From NCBI GenBank assembly GCA_031289425.1, contig JAITPM010000103.1, positions 1 through 49,240 of the forward strand: a DNA stretch of 49,240 bases. The letters run 5' to 3'. Below the pieces are notes generated by a model, which saw only the letters and a program-made list of their open reading frames with translations, did not search any database and was not told where the DNA came from. A program made the position numbers and the translations under genes. Each line of letters begins with the position of its first letter. Within the stretch, counting starts at the first letter, position 1. Shown in pieces: positions 9,488 to 18,605 of this stretch. Source of the DNA: Fusobacteriaceae bacterium. Its GTDB lineage: Bacteria > Fusobacteriota > Fusobacteriia > Fusobacteriales > Fusobacteriaceae.

Positions 9488-9539
9488 CTCTTTTTTAAGT
9501 TATATTTTTAAGCTCTATTTTTAAACCATATTTTTAAGC
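9488..9539 (-). repeat. Four 13-bp tandem repeats bridging ctpA stop and rsmI ribosome binding site
   Basis: Read on the minus strand: GCTTAAAAATATG, GTTTAAAAATAGA, GCTTAAAAATATA, ACTTAAAAAAGAG, without gaps. The first copy contains the last codon and TAA stop of ctpA. The fourth provides the AGAGG of the rsmI ribosome binding site. Confidence 0.9.
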
Positions 9540-10847
9540 TACGTTTTTTTTACTTTTGTTCAACGTTTCTATCAATTTTTTTAATGCTTCTTCCAATTGT
9601 ATATCTTTATGTTGTTCGAATTCCTTTGCTGCTTCTTCACCCTTTACTTCTTTTATCAATTCTTTTCTATTTTCTTTAGCGGTGTTTTCATCAATATTTA
9701 TAACACTTCCCATTCCATCAAAGAGCATGTATCCATCTTTTTCTTCCACCATTATATCCGGATCTATTCCTTTTCCATGTATAGATACTCCGCTTGGTGT
9801 AAAGTATTTGGCGATTGTCAATTTGATTCCATCTCCATCCGGAAGCGGAATTAAAGTTTGTACGCTACCTTTTCCGAAACTTTTTTCTCCGACTAAAATA
9901 CCTCTTTTATGGTCTTTTATGGCTCCGGAAACAATCTCAGAAGCAGATGCACTTCCTCCATTTATAAGTATTGCAAGAGGAAAATCACCATAATATTTCC
10001 CTTCTCTATTACGAATTTCTTCTTGTCCGGTCTTAATTTTTGTGCTAACTATTTTCCCTTCTTTTATAAACATAGATGCAATTTTTATTGCTTGATCCAA
10101 AGATCCACCCGGATTACTTCTAAGATCCAAAACTAACGCTTTCATTCCTTGGTTTTGTAATTCTTCCATAGCCTTTCTCATATCCGGAAATACATTATCC
10201 CCAAATTGTGTCAATCTTAAATATCCGATTTTATTTGCTTCATCCAGCATTCGTTGTTTCACATATTTTAAGACTACTTCGGCTCTCTCTATTTCAATAT
10301 CTTTTGTTTCTTTTGTTACTTCTCTATAAATAGTCACTTTTACAGTAGTTTTAGGTGCCCCTTTTAATTTTTTTACACTTTCTTCACTTGTCATATTATA
10401 GGTAGATTCACCATTTATTGCTATGATTTGATCCTTGGGTTTTATTCCGACCTTATATGCCGGTGCATCTTCTATAGGTGACACTACCATCAAAGGTTCA
10501 TTTTTTTTCTTTTGTATCACCATACCAACACCAACATATTTTCCTTTTATATCGTCTTGGAATGATTTTAATTCTTCAGCAGTAAAATAATTAGAGTGTG
10601 GATCATCTAATGATTCCATCATACCTCTAATTGCGCCTTGCATCAGTTTTTTGCGTTCTGGCGATTCTTCTCCAACGTAATTTCCACTTACTATATCCAT
10701 TATATCTGATATTTCTTTCAATTCTCTTAAATTAGAAAGAAATCCCGCAGAATTCTCAGCTTTCCCATAAATGCTCGTAAATGAAAACATTAGAAAAATA
10801 AATGCAATAATTTTTACCACTTTTATTTTTTTAATAATTGTATTCAT
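9534..10847 (-). CDS. ctpA: S41 family C-terminal processing peptidase with PDZ domain
   Basis: A 437-residue periplasmic serine protease of the CtpA/Prc type, which cleaves exposed hydrophobic C-termini of envelope proteins. Residues 5-29 form a signal peptide or anchor (KIIAFIFLMFSFTSIYGKA). The PDZ domain spans about 100-185 (GKYVGVGMVI, GDxI-like KPKDQIIAINGEST). The catalytic region has LDLRSNPGGSL (241-250), the Ser in SASASEI (299-305) and the general-base Lys of SFGKGS (around 326). The start overlaps the tlyA 3' end by 17 bp and has an AGGAGG site. All catalytic elements are intact. Confidence 0.93.
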   Translation of the reverse strand: MNTIIKKIKVVKIIAFIFLMFSFTSIYGKAENSAGFLSNLRELKEISDIMDIVSGNYVGEESPERKKLMQGAIRGMMESLDDPHSNYFTAEELKSFQDDIKGKYVGVGMVIQKKKNEPLMVVSPIEDAPAYKVGIKPKDQIIAINGESTYNMTSEESVKKLKGAPKTTVKVTIYREVTKETKDIEIERAEVVLKYVKQRMLDEANKIGYLRLTQFGDNVFPDMRKAMEELQNQGMKALVLDLRSNPGGSLDQAIKIASMFIKEGKIVSTKIKTGQEEIRNREGKYYGDFPLAILINGGSASASEIVSGAIKDHKRGILVGEKSFGKGSVQTLIPLPDGDGIKLTIAKYFTPSGVSIHGKGIDPDIMVEEKDGYMLFDGMGSVINIDENTAKENRKELIKEVKGEEAAKEFEQHKDIQLEEALKKLIETLNKSKKNVA

Positions 10848-11652
10848 TTTTTCCTCCTAAATTTTTTCCTAGTATTATAATATTATCTAAATCAATACTT
10901 CTTTCATTTGTTTTTTCCAAAGAAAACAAAGAAATATATTCTATATTTCCTTTCATCCCGGTAATTGGTGAAAAGTCAAGATTTTCTACAAAAATTTCTT
11001 TTTCTTTACACGCAAATATTATATCATGTAATATTACCTTATGTACATTTATTTTTTTTACGATTCCACCATCTTCTATATATTTTTTTTCAGCCTCAAA
11101 TTGTGGTTTTATTAAAATAATTAATTTGGTTTTCAGATTCATAAATTTCTTTAATGAGTCAATAATATTTTTTATAGAGATAAAAGACACATCTACCATG
11201 ATAAAATCTATATTATTATTATCTATGTCTGATAATTTTAAAAGATTAATATGTTTATTTTCTATAGATTTTACTTTAGGATTATTTCTAAGTTTCCAAT
11301 CCAATTGATTACTCCCGACATCTGTAGCATATACAAACTTTGCTCCATGCTTTAATGCACAATCAGTAAATCCTCCAGTAGACGACCCTACGTCGAGCAC
11401 AATGGCATCAGTAAAGTCAAGCTTGAAAACTTTAATCGCTTTTTCCATTTTCAAGCCACCACGGCTTACATATTTTATAGCTTTATTTTTTATTCGTATT
11501 TCAGGTTCTTTATCTAACTTTATTATTGTTCCGGGTTTATCTATTTTTATATTATTTACGATAACATTTCCCGCCATTATAGCTCTTTTAGCGATTTCTA
11601 TATCATCATAAATTTCTTTTTTTACCAAAATTATATCCAATCTTTCTTTCAC
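10831..11652 (-). CDS. tlyA: TlyA-type rRNA 2'-O-methyltransferase (S4 plus FtsJ domains)
   Basis: A 273-residue TlyA-family protein. The N-terminal S4 RNA-binding domain covers about 1-62 (ERLDIILVKKE, AIMAGNVIVN). An RrmJ/FtsJ-like methyltransferase domain follows, with the SAM loop LDVGSSTGGFTDC near 86-98 and VDVSFISI. Members 2'-O-methylate cytidines in 16S and 23S rRNA, and some have been linked to haemolysin annotation, which is not implied here. It lies between the HD protein and ctpA, overlapping ctpA by 17 bp. Confidence 0.93.
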   Translation of the reverse strand: MKERLDIILVKKEIYDDIEIAKRAIMAGNVIVNNIKIDKPGTIIKLDKEPEIRIKNKAIKYVSRGGLKMEKAIKVFKLDFTDAIVLDVGSSTGGFTDCALKHGAKFVYATDVGSNQLDWKLRNNPKVKSIENKHINLLKLSDIDNNNIDFIMVDVSFISIKNIIDSLKKFMNLKTKLIILIKPQFEAEKKYIEDGGIVKKINVHKVILHDIIFACKEKEIFVENLDFSPITGMKGNIEYISLFSLEKTNERSIDLDNIIILGKNLGGKNEYNY

Positions 11653-11705
11653 TAATCACCCCTTATTCGTTTTATCTTAATTTATATTTTTTATTTTGTG
11701 TTTTT

Positions 11706-12551
11706 TTAATTTTTTTCAAAAATTTCATCATCAATGAGATATTTGAGAAGAGGGACTTCTAAAACTATATTTTTAAATCCCTTTTTATCTACGATTCTTT
11801 TGAGTTTTTCTGTTTCTTTTACTCTTTGGATAAAAAAATGATCTCCTATCGGAATAGTCTTATTTTCTTTATAATAATTTATTAATTGTTTTGTACTTCT
11901 AAAATTAAGCTGTTCTTTTGCACGATTCAATCTATTTTTTATAATGCCCTCTGTGCAATCAAGTTTTTTTGCGATTTCATCCAATTTTATACCATTAATA
12001 AACATTTCTAATATTTTGTCCGCCCCCACAGGATTTATTCTGTGATATTTCGCCGAGTAAACATCTGCTCTATGTACTATATTAGCTTCTTTTGTATTAG
12101 GTTGGATCTTTCCCCATCTACCATGGTGTGAAATAACAATGTGTACTATACTTTCTTTTATACTGTCCTTAATATTTAGGTCAAGCTTAATCTCTACATT
12201 ATTTAGGATTTTATTTGTTTCGTTTATTATATATTCAGGGTTTTTTAACATTACCTGTGAATGAGAAATATTTTCTTCCAGTTTACGTAAAGTTCCCTTG
12301 CTCAGGTCATGTACGATTATTCCGACAATTAAAGAAAAAAATTCTACTTTTTTCTTTGCTTCAAAAAAATCACTGAAATCACGCTTTATTTCATCTATGG
12401 ATAACTTTAATACATCATAGGTATGAGTCGATACTTTCACACCCTGATCCGTAAACTGTTCCAGTTCTCGTACTTGCTCCATATCCAAAAGTTTTTGTAT
12501 AAATTTTATTGCATTGGTATTTTTGTTATTTATTGTTTGTTTGGCTAGCAT
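11706..12551 (-). CDS. YhaM-like HD hydrolase fused to a helix-turn-helix domain
   Basis: A 281-residue protein of unassigned function. The N-terminal half carries an HD metal site: H43 (THTYDV), H81-D82 (IIVHDLSKG), H97 (SHSQVM), H142-H143 (ISHHGRWG), and H160...D163 (EANIVHRADVYSAK). The SHHG...EA..H..D..dAK layout resembles the HD domain of the 3'-5' exoribonuclease YhaM. The N-terminal OB fold of YhaM is absent; instead residues about 188-228 form a helix-turn-helix (LDEIAKKLDCTEGIIKNRLNRAKEQL) like those in LuxR/sigma-70 region 4 proteins. It overlaps the dxs 3' end by 26 bp, with GAGGAA about eight bases before the ATG. A nuclease or phosphohydrolase with nucleic-acid binding is plausible. 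The HD fold is confident, the activity is not. Confidence 0.75.
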   Translation of the reverse strand: MLAKQTINNKNTNAIKFIQKLLDMEQVRELEQFTDQGVKVSTHTYDVLKLSIDEIKRDFSDFFEAKKKVEFFSLIVGIIVHDLSKGTLRKLEENISHSQVMLKNPEYIINETNKILNNVEIKLDLNIKDSIKESIVHIVISHHGRWGKIQPNTKEANIVHRADVYSAKYHRINPVGADKILEMFINGIKLDEIAKKLDCTEGIIKNRLNRAKEQLNFRSTKQLINYYKENKTIPIGDHFFIQRVKETEKLKRIVDKKGFKNIVLEVPLLKYLIDDEIFEKN

Positions 12552-14376
12552 TCAATTGTTCCTCAATTCTTTCTAATAGTTTTTCTCCCTTTAATCCGCA
12601 TTCAATTAATAATTCACTTCTTTTTCCATGTGGTATCAACCCCACTTCGATCCCAATTTTATTTATAATTTTATTTATTTTTTTATCATTTAAAAAATTT
12701 AAAATATATGATCCAAAAGAATTATGCTGATAAGATTCTTCTAAGACAAATATGTTTTTATATTTCCATATATTCTCCAATAAAAATTTTTCATCCAATG
12801 GTTTTATTGAAGCTGCACTTATGATAGTTCCATTTATTTTTTTGCTTGAGAGTAAATTTTCTATATCCAATATTTCTTTTAACATACTTCCTGTTGCGAT
12901 AAAAATATTTTCATATTTTTTATCTATATCGCCAATATATTTTATTATTTTCCATTTTCCTAATACAAATTCTTCGTCATCATCTATTTGAAACGATACT
13001 TCTCTCGGAATTCTTATAACTATAGGTCCACTGTCGTATGCCGCAGACAAATCAATGGCTTCATATAATTCATTAGAAGTTGTCGGGGATATGACTACAT
13101 AGTTTGGTATTGTTAAAAATATATTTAAATCATACAATCCATTATGAGTTTTTCCATCCTCACCGACAATTCCTGCTCTATCTATTATAAATCTTACCGG
13201 TAATTTTTGTAATGATATATCATGAATAATTTGGCTAAATCCCCTCTGGATAAATGTAGAATAAATACATACATAGGGTTTTTTACCGTATTTTGCCAAT
13301 CCACCAGCAAAAGTTATTGCATATCCTTCCGATATCCCGACATCTATACCTCTTTCAGGAAATTCTTCAAAAAATTTTTCCAAACCTGTCCCTTTTACCA
13401 TTCCGGCAGATATTGCGATTATATCTTTATCAGTTTTCCCCAATTCTACAATTTTTTCTGCAAAAACATTGGAGTAAGTTTTAGTATTTGCAAAAATATC
13501 TCCGGTTTCTAGGTTAAAAGGTGATATTCCATGAAATTTTTCTTTATCTTCTTCTGCAAAATGATATCCCTTACCTTTTTGTGTCTTTACATGAATAAAT
13601 ATTGGTCCTTCCAATCTTTTAGCTTTTTTGAACGTCTCTATCATTTCTTCTATGTTATGTCCATCTAAGGTTCCAAAATATTTATAACCCAAACTTTCCA
13701 ATACGCTCAATGGAAAAAAGAAATTTTTTATTGATATTTCCATTCTTTCCAACGTGTTTAAAACCATATTTGCCTTTCTTACTTTGTTTATAATAGATCT
13801 TACCTCATCTCTTAGGTTCATGTATTTTTCACTTATCATAAGTTTACCAAAAAATTTAGACAAAGAGCCTACATTTTCTCCAATAGACATCTCATTATCA
13901 TTTAATACAACGATAATATTTTTATATCTTCCGCCTATATTGTTTAAAGCTTCAAGCGAGTGTCCATTCGCAACAGAAGCATCCCCAACTACGACTACAA
14001 CCCTATCATCAGGATTTGCGAGGGCTATTCCGGCTGCTGCTGCTAGACCAGTCCCGGCATGCCCGGATATAAAAGGGTCAGACTCACTTTCTATTGGATC
14101 CATAAATGGTCCTATTCCATTCCTCCCCCTGAGAGTATCAAATCTATCTTTTCTTCCTGTAAGTATCTTATGCACATAAGACTGATGTCCCACATCAAAT
14201 AAAAGCTTATCTTTTGAAAAATCAAAAATTTTGTGCAATGCTAAAGTAACCTCGACGATTCCAAGATTTGATGCAAGATGCCCACCATTTTTACTGACTG
14301 TTTCTATCAATAACTGCCGTATTTCTTCAGCTTGATATTCCATTTTTTTTATCTCTTCTTTGAAATATTCGTCCAT
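12526..14376 (-). CDS. dxs: 1-deoxy-D-xylulose-5-phosphate synthase
   Basis: A 616-residue thiamine-diphosphate enzyme that condenses pyruvate and glyceraldehyde 3-phosphate, the first step of the MEP isoprenoid pathway. The fused ispH gene in this window is the last step of the same pathway. Visible motifs are GGHLASNLGIVEVT, FDVGHQSYVHKILTGR, the ThDP-binding GDASVANGHSLEALNN, and DRAGIVGEDGKTHNG in the pyrimidine-binding domain. The ATG at 14376 is preferred over 14391 because AAGGA lies six bases upstream of it and nothing precedes the longer start. The 3' end overlaps the HD gene. Confidence 0.95.
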   Translation of the reverse strand: MDEYFKEEIKKMEYQAEEIRQLLIETVSKNGGHLASNLGIVEVTLALHKIFDFSKDKLLFDVGHQSYVHKILTGRKDRFDTLRGRNGIGPFMDPIESESDPFISGHAGTGLAAAAGIALANPDDRVVVVVGDASVANGHSLEALNNIGGRYKNIIVVLNDNEMSIGENVGSLSKFFGKLMISEKYMNLRDEVRSIINKVRKANMVLNTLERMEISIKNFFFPLSVLESLGYKYFGTLDGHNIEEMIETFKKAKRLEGPIFIHVKTQKGKGYHFAEEDKEKFHGISPFNLETGDIFANTKTYSNVFAEKIVELGKTDKDIIAISAGMVKGTGLEKFFEEFPERGIDVGISEGYAITFAGGLAKYGKKPYVCIYSTFIQRGFSQIIHDISLQKLPVRFIIDRAGIVGEDGKTHNGLYDLNIFLTIPNYVVISPTTSNELYEAIDLSAAYDSGPIVIRIPREVSFQIDDDEEFVLGKWKIIKYIGDIDKKYENIFIATGSMLKEILDIENLLSSKKINGTIISAASIKPLDEKFLLENIWKYKNIFVLEESYQHNSFGSYILNFLNDKKINKIINKIGIEVGLIPHGKRSELLIECGLKGEKLLERIEEQLNASQTNNK

Positions 14377-14416
14377 ACTGATTCCTTCCATATAAATTTG
14401 AAATTTTAATAAGTTT

Positions 14417-14725
14417 TTATTTTATCATTTTCAATTCATTTGAAATAATTGGTTCTTCTTTGTTTTCTTTAAAAATAATTAGTGTTCTTCCTATCATACT
14501 AACTACGGTAACTTCATCCCATGAAGATAATTTATCGTATATACTGCTTTTTTCCTCTTCACAGTTTTGTAAAATTTTTACTTTTATTAATTCTCTTGAC
14601 GATATCGCACTCAAAATACTTGATTTTATATTATCTCCAATACCATCCTTTCCTATCCTTACTATCGGTTCCAATTTATGTGCTTTTTTAAGTAAAAAAG
14701 CTCTTTGTTTACTGCTTATTTTCAT
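14417..14725 (-). CDS. yhbY: YhbY-type CRM domain RNA-binding protein
   Basis: A 102-residue protein made of one CRM domain, with the pattern LTKxQRAxLxxxAHxLxPIVxIGKxG seen here as SSKQRAFLLKKAHKLEPIVRIGKDG. The family associates with pre-50S ribosomal particles. The ATG follows a GGAG site that lies at the end of a duplicated 14-bp element. The gene sits between rnj and dxs in the operon. Length is typical. Confidence 0.9.
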   Translation of the reverse strand: MKISSKQRAFLLKKAHKLEPIVRIGKDGIGDNIKSSILSAISSRELIKVKILQNCEEEKSSIYDKLSSWDEVTVVSMIGRTLIIFKENKEEPIISNELKMIK

Positions 14726-14732
14726 TTTTTCT

Positions 14733-14760
14733 CCTATATCTTTTTTCCTATATCTTTTTT
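14733..14760 (-). repeat. Perfect 14-bp tandem duplication between rnj and yhbY
   Basis: Two identical copies, AAAAAAGATATAGG on the minus strand, sit between the rnj stop and the yhbY start. The second copy ends in the GG of the yhbY ribosome binding site. The rnj tail (GAAAGTATAG, including its TAG stop) looks like a diverged third copy. Confidence 0.85.
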
Positions 14761-14763
14761 CTG

Positions 14764-16641
14764 CTATACTTTCATTATAACCGGTAAAATCATCGGATTC
14801 CTTTTTGTTTTATTATAAAAATATTTTGATGCAGTATCTCTAATTATAGTTCTTACTCCACTCCAATCTTTATCGTTTAACATATCTGTATCTTCCAATT
14901 TTATTTTTACAGTATCTATGGCTTCTTTTATCATATCATCTGCTTCTTTAGCATATATGAACCCACGTGTTATAATTTCTGGCCCTTCCACAATTTTATT
15001 GCTGTTCTTGTTTATTATAAGTACAATTACTACTACTCCATCTTGTGATAATTGCTGCCTATCTTTGATAACTATATTCCCAATATCACCGACTCCAAGG
15101 CCATCTACAAGTACAAATCCGGCATTTACTTTTCCTTTTACAGTTACCTGAGTTTTTGTAACTTCTATTTTACAGCCATTTTGAGTTATTATTATATTTT
15201 CACTTGGTATACCGGTTTCCATAGCAGATATTTTATGAGCTTTTAACATCTTTTGTTCACCATGCATTGGCATAAAATATTTTGGTTTTATAAGATTCAG
15301 CATTAATTTTTGCTCTTCTTTACTACCGTGTCCGGATACATGTATTCCGGTTATCTTTTTAAAGACAACCTCTGCATCATATTTTAGTAAGCTATTTATA
15401 TTATTTGATACTGCTTTTTCATTCCCGGGAATTGGTGTAGCAGAAATTATTACTGTATCACCCGCTTTTATTTTTATATATTTATGCATACTTTTAGCGA
15501 TTCTTGAAAGCACAGACATAGGTTCTCCCTGGGTTCCGGTACAAACAATTACCACTTTATCATCATCATATCTATCTATATCATTAAGCGAAACTAAAGT
15601 ATCATCTTTTATTCTTATATATCCAAATTCTGTTACTATTTCGAAAACTTTTACCAAACTTCTTCCATCTATCGCCAGTTTTCGACCATATTCTTCTGCT
15701 GTATTTATTATTTGCTGTAACCTATGCACATGTGATGCAAAAGCAGCTACAATAATTCTACCCTTTGCTTTTGAGAATTCTTGCCTAAGAGCTTCTCCAA
15801 CACTTCTCTCAGATGGCGTGAATCCATCTACTTCTGCGTTAGTTGAATCAGACATCATAAAATCTACTCCGGACTCTCCTATTTGAGATAATCTAGCAAA
15901 ATCTATACTCTCATTATCTATTGGTGTCAGGTCTACCTTAAAATCTCCTGTATGGAACACATTTCCTGCGGGTGTAGTAACCAAAATCGAATAGCTATCT
16001 GCAATGGAATGTGTGACTTTTATAAATTCAACAGTAAAATATTTACCAATCTTTATACTACTTCTTCCTTTTATTTCTTTCATCTTTGGCAAATTTTTTA
16101 AAAATCCTGGCCCATCAAATTTAGATTTTATCAAAGCTAAAGTCAGTTTTCCCCCATAAATCGGTACCGTATTATCTATCTTTTGATATAGATACGGTAT
16201 TGCCCCTATATGATCTTCGTGCCCATGTGTTACGAATAACCCCTTTATTTTATCTTTATTATTCTCCAAAAATGAAAAATCTGGTATTACTAAATCAATT
16301 CCAAGTAAATTTTCATCTGGAAAAATAATTCCAGAATCTATAACTATTATCTCATCTCTATATTGAATAACAGTTATATTTTTCCCTACCTCTTCCAATC
16401 CACCCAAGGGTATTACAAACATCTTTTCTTCTTTATTGATCTGCCCATTCAAATCCGTAATTTTTATTTGTTTTTTCATAATGTCAACATCATTATCTTC
16501 TATTTCTACTTCTTTTATTTCTTTTTTAATTTTTTGAGTATCTTTTCCAATAGTCGCTACATCTTTTTTAGAAGTGGGCACATTCTTTTTATGATTTTTA
16601 ACATTGGAATTCTTAAAAATATGCTTCATATTTTTATTCAT
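14764..16641 (-). CDS. rnj: Ribonuclease J
   Basis: A 625-residue metallo-beta-lactamase/beta-CASP ribonuclease with endo- and 5'-3' exonuclease activity, central to mRNA decay and rRNA maturation. The zinc motif THGHEDHIG is at 138-146, HTGDFKVD and SDSTNAEVDGFTPSE follow, and the beta-CASP part shows CTGTQGEPMS and VSGHGS. Residues 1-70 are a Lys-rich extension absent from B. subtilis RNase J1. A very strong AAGGAGGT lies 14 bases before the ATG, further than usual. A 10-bp inverted repeat sits just upstream of that. It is in the operon between mrdA and yhbY. Confidence 0.95.
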   Translation of the reverse strand: MNKNMKHIFKNSNVKNHKKNVPTSKKDVATIGKDTQKIKKEIKEVEIEDNDVDIMKKQIKITDLNGQINKEEKMFVIPLGGLEEVGKNITVIQYRDEIIVIDSGIIFPDENLLGIDLVIPDFSFLENNKDKIKGLFVTHGHEDHIGAIPYLYQKIDNTVPIYGGKLTLALIKSKFDGPGFLKNLPKMKEIKGRSSIKIGKYFTVEFIKVTHSIADSYSILVTTPAGNVFHTGDFKVDLTPIDNESIDFARLSQIGESGVDFMMSDSTNAEVDGFTPSERSVGEALRQEFSKAKGRIIVAAFASHVHRLQQIINTAEEYGRKLAIDGRSLVKVFEIVTEFGYIRIKDDTLVSLNDIDRYDDDKVVIVCTGTQGEPMSVLSRIAKSMHKYIKIKAGDTVIISATPIPGNEKAVSNNINSLLKYDAEVVFKKITGIHVSGHGSKEEQKLMLNLIKPKYFMPMHGEQKMLKAHKISAMETGIPSENIIITQNGCKIEVTKTQVTVKGKVNAGFVLVDGLGVGDIGNIVIKDRQQLSQDGVVVIVLIINKNSNKIVEGPEIITRGFIYAKEADDMIKEAIDTVKIKLEDTDMLNDKDWSGVRTIIRDTASKYFYNKTKRNPMILPVIMKV

Positions 16642-16676
16642 TTTCTTTTATTGTTACCTCCTTTTTTAATATATTT

Positions 16677-16704
16677 TGACCAAATATTTATCGGTATTTG
16701 ATCA
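16677..16704 (-). promoter_or_regulatory. Inverted repeat in the rnj leader
   Basis: TGATCAAATA and TATTTGGTCA (minus strand) form a 10-bp stem with one G-T pair and an eight-base loop, ending about 10 bases upstream of the rnj ribosome binding site. No T-run follows, so it is not an ordinary terminator. A leader structure controlling rnj translation or mRNA cleavage is possible. Confidence 0.45.
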
Positions 16705-16746
16705 TCTCCACACTATATACTCCCTGTATAGGTAAATCACATTTTA

Positions 16747-18597
16747 TTAATTTTTAGCAATATCTTTTTCCGATATTTCTTCTGGATGCTCACGCAAATA
16801 TTTTGACTCTAAATATTTGTCAATAAATAATTTTGTCATGCCACCAGCCATATGTCCTCCAGAACCAGCTCCTTCCAACAAACATAAAAAAACTATTTCC
16901 GGATTGTCTGCAGGAAAATATCCCGCCGCCCAGGCATGTGTCAATTTGGAATGAGGATTTTGTGCCGAGCCACTTTTAGCAGCAACTTTTATCTTAGGTG
17001 TCCTTAAAATTCTTGTAGTTCCATTGTTTTGCTCTACCGCTGCAACTAATGCATCACCTATTACTTCGTAATATTTTTTAGTATATTTTGTTTTATCTAA
17101 ACTTATTTTATTTCCTCTAATAATATCTTCTCTGTTTTCATTGAATGGAACTAATTTTAATCCCAAATGAGGTGGATAATATTCTCCTCCATTTGCTATT
17201 TTTGCATAGACCATTGCCATTTGTATAGGTGTAACTGTAACAAAACCTTGCCCTATAGCAGATATCACGGTATCTCCGGGAGTCCAAACTGTTCTGTTTA
17301 CTTTTTTCTTCCACTCTTCAGTTGGCATTAATCCATTTTTTTCTCCAGGAATATCAATATTAGTTTTAACATCCAATCCAAAATCTTTAGCAGCTTCCAA
17401 AAGTGGTTTATATCCTATTTGATGGGATAATTTATAATAATATGGGTTAGCCGATTCTACAAGCGATTTTTTCATATCAACATATCCATGTCCACCTGCT
17501 TTCCATGCTCTATATTTCCATTTCCCAATACTGTATACTCCATTTTTATCCAAAAATTTTTCATTTGGATTTATACCGCTTTTCAAAAAAGCCATTGCGG
17601 AAATTACTTTGAAAATAGATCCAGGTGGGTACTCCCCTGCTATTGTTTTATTTGACAATGGTTTTTGAGGGTCATTTACTATTTTTTCCCAATCTTCTTG
17701 CAAAATTTGAGAACTGAACATATTTAAAGAATATGTAGGATAACTAACCATGGTTATTATTTCTCCATTTTTAGGATCCATTGCAATAAAAGCTCCATAT
17801 CTCCCATCTTTTTTAAATTGTTCTTCCATAAAAGTTTGTAATTCCATATCCAAAGTTATATACAGGTCATTTCCGGGAATAGGTTCTTTTTTTTCGCTTC
17901 CTTTGGTTTGTATTCTACTGAAAGCATTGACCTCTATATATTCGTGCCCATCTTTTCCTTTTAATTTTTCATCATAAAACTTTTCCAATCCATCTTTTCC
18001 GATTACATCTCTTTGTGAGTATCCATAATCTTTTAATCTCTTATATTCATCTTCCGATATTTTTTTTATATATCCGATACTATGTGATGCCACACTATCA
18101 TACAGATATCTCCTTCTATAATAGGTCTGTACCTGTAAATAAGGGTAATCTATAATCCTTTCGATTAATTTATGTGCTTTTTCTTCTTCCAAGTTTTCCA
18201 AAATTACATTCTCTCTTGTATATGGAAAAATTTCTCCATATTTTATACGCTTTTCTATATATTCACTATCATACCCTGTAATTTCTGATATGACTTTTAT
18301 TTTTTCAGGATCCATATCTCTTTCGTTCAAATATACAAGCCTATATCCAGCACCATTAGTAACCACTAATCTCCCATATCTATCATAAATTTTTCCTCTG
18401 GGTGCTGGGATAATTTTCACTTTAAATCTATTTTTTTCTGCTAAATTAGCATATTTGTCTTGATTAAAAACTTGAAGTTGTATCATCCTCAAAACAAGTA
18501 ATAAAAAAACTATTGTTACAAATAGCCTGAATATTTCCTCTCTTTTACTATCGTCTGCTCCTAATTTTACTCCAATTTTTCTTTTCAAGTTCTTCAT
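16747..18597 (-). CDS. mrdA: Penicillin-binding protein 2 (elongation transpeptidase)
   Basis: A 616-residue class B PBP that cross-links peptidoglycan during cell elongation. It has an N-terminal membrane anchor at about 22-44, the dimerisation domain start APRGKIYDRYGRLV, and a transpeptidase domain with SIFK (catalytic Ser327), SAN (382-384) and KSG (541-543). mreD lies 8 bp upstream, which supports the PBP2 (MrdA) rather than the PBP3 assignment. No rodA is adjacent. The gene is intact and of normal length. Confidence 0.93.
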   Translation of the reverse strand: MKNLKRKIGVKLGADDSKREEIFRLFVTIVFLLLVLRMIQLQVFNQDKYANLAEKNRFKVKIIPAPRGKIYDRYGRLVVTNGAGYRLVYLNERDMDPEKIKVISEITGYDSEYIEKRIKYGEIFPYTRENVILENLEEEKAHKLIERIIDYPYLQVQTYYRRRYLYDSVASHSIGYIKKISEDEYKRLKDYGYSQRDVIGKDGLEKFYDEKLKGKDGHEYIEVNAFSRIQTKGSEKKEPIPGNDLYITLDMELQTFMEEQFKKDGRYGAFIAMDPKNGEIITMVSYPTYSLNMFSSQILQEDWEKIVNDPQKPLSNKTIAGEYPPGSIFKVISAMAFLKSGINPNEKFLDKNGVYSIGKWKYRAWKAGGHGYVDMKKSLVESANPYYYKLSHQIGYKPLLEAAKDFGLDVKTNIDIPGEKNGLMPTEEWKKKVNRTVWTPGDTVISAIGQGFVTVTPIQMAMVYAKIANGGEYYPPHLGLKLVPFNENREDIIRGNKISLDKTKYTKKYYEVIGDALVAAVEQNNGTTRILRTPKIKVAAKSGSAQNPHSKLTHAWAAGYFPADNPEIVFLCLLEGAGSGGHMAGGMTKLFIDKYLESKYLREHPEEISEKDIAKN

Positions 18598-18605
18598 GTC
18601 ATTAC

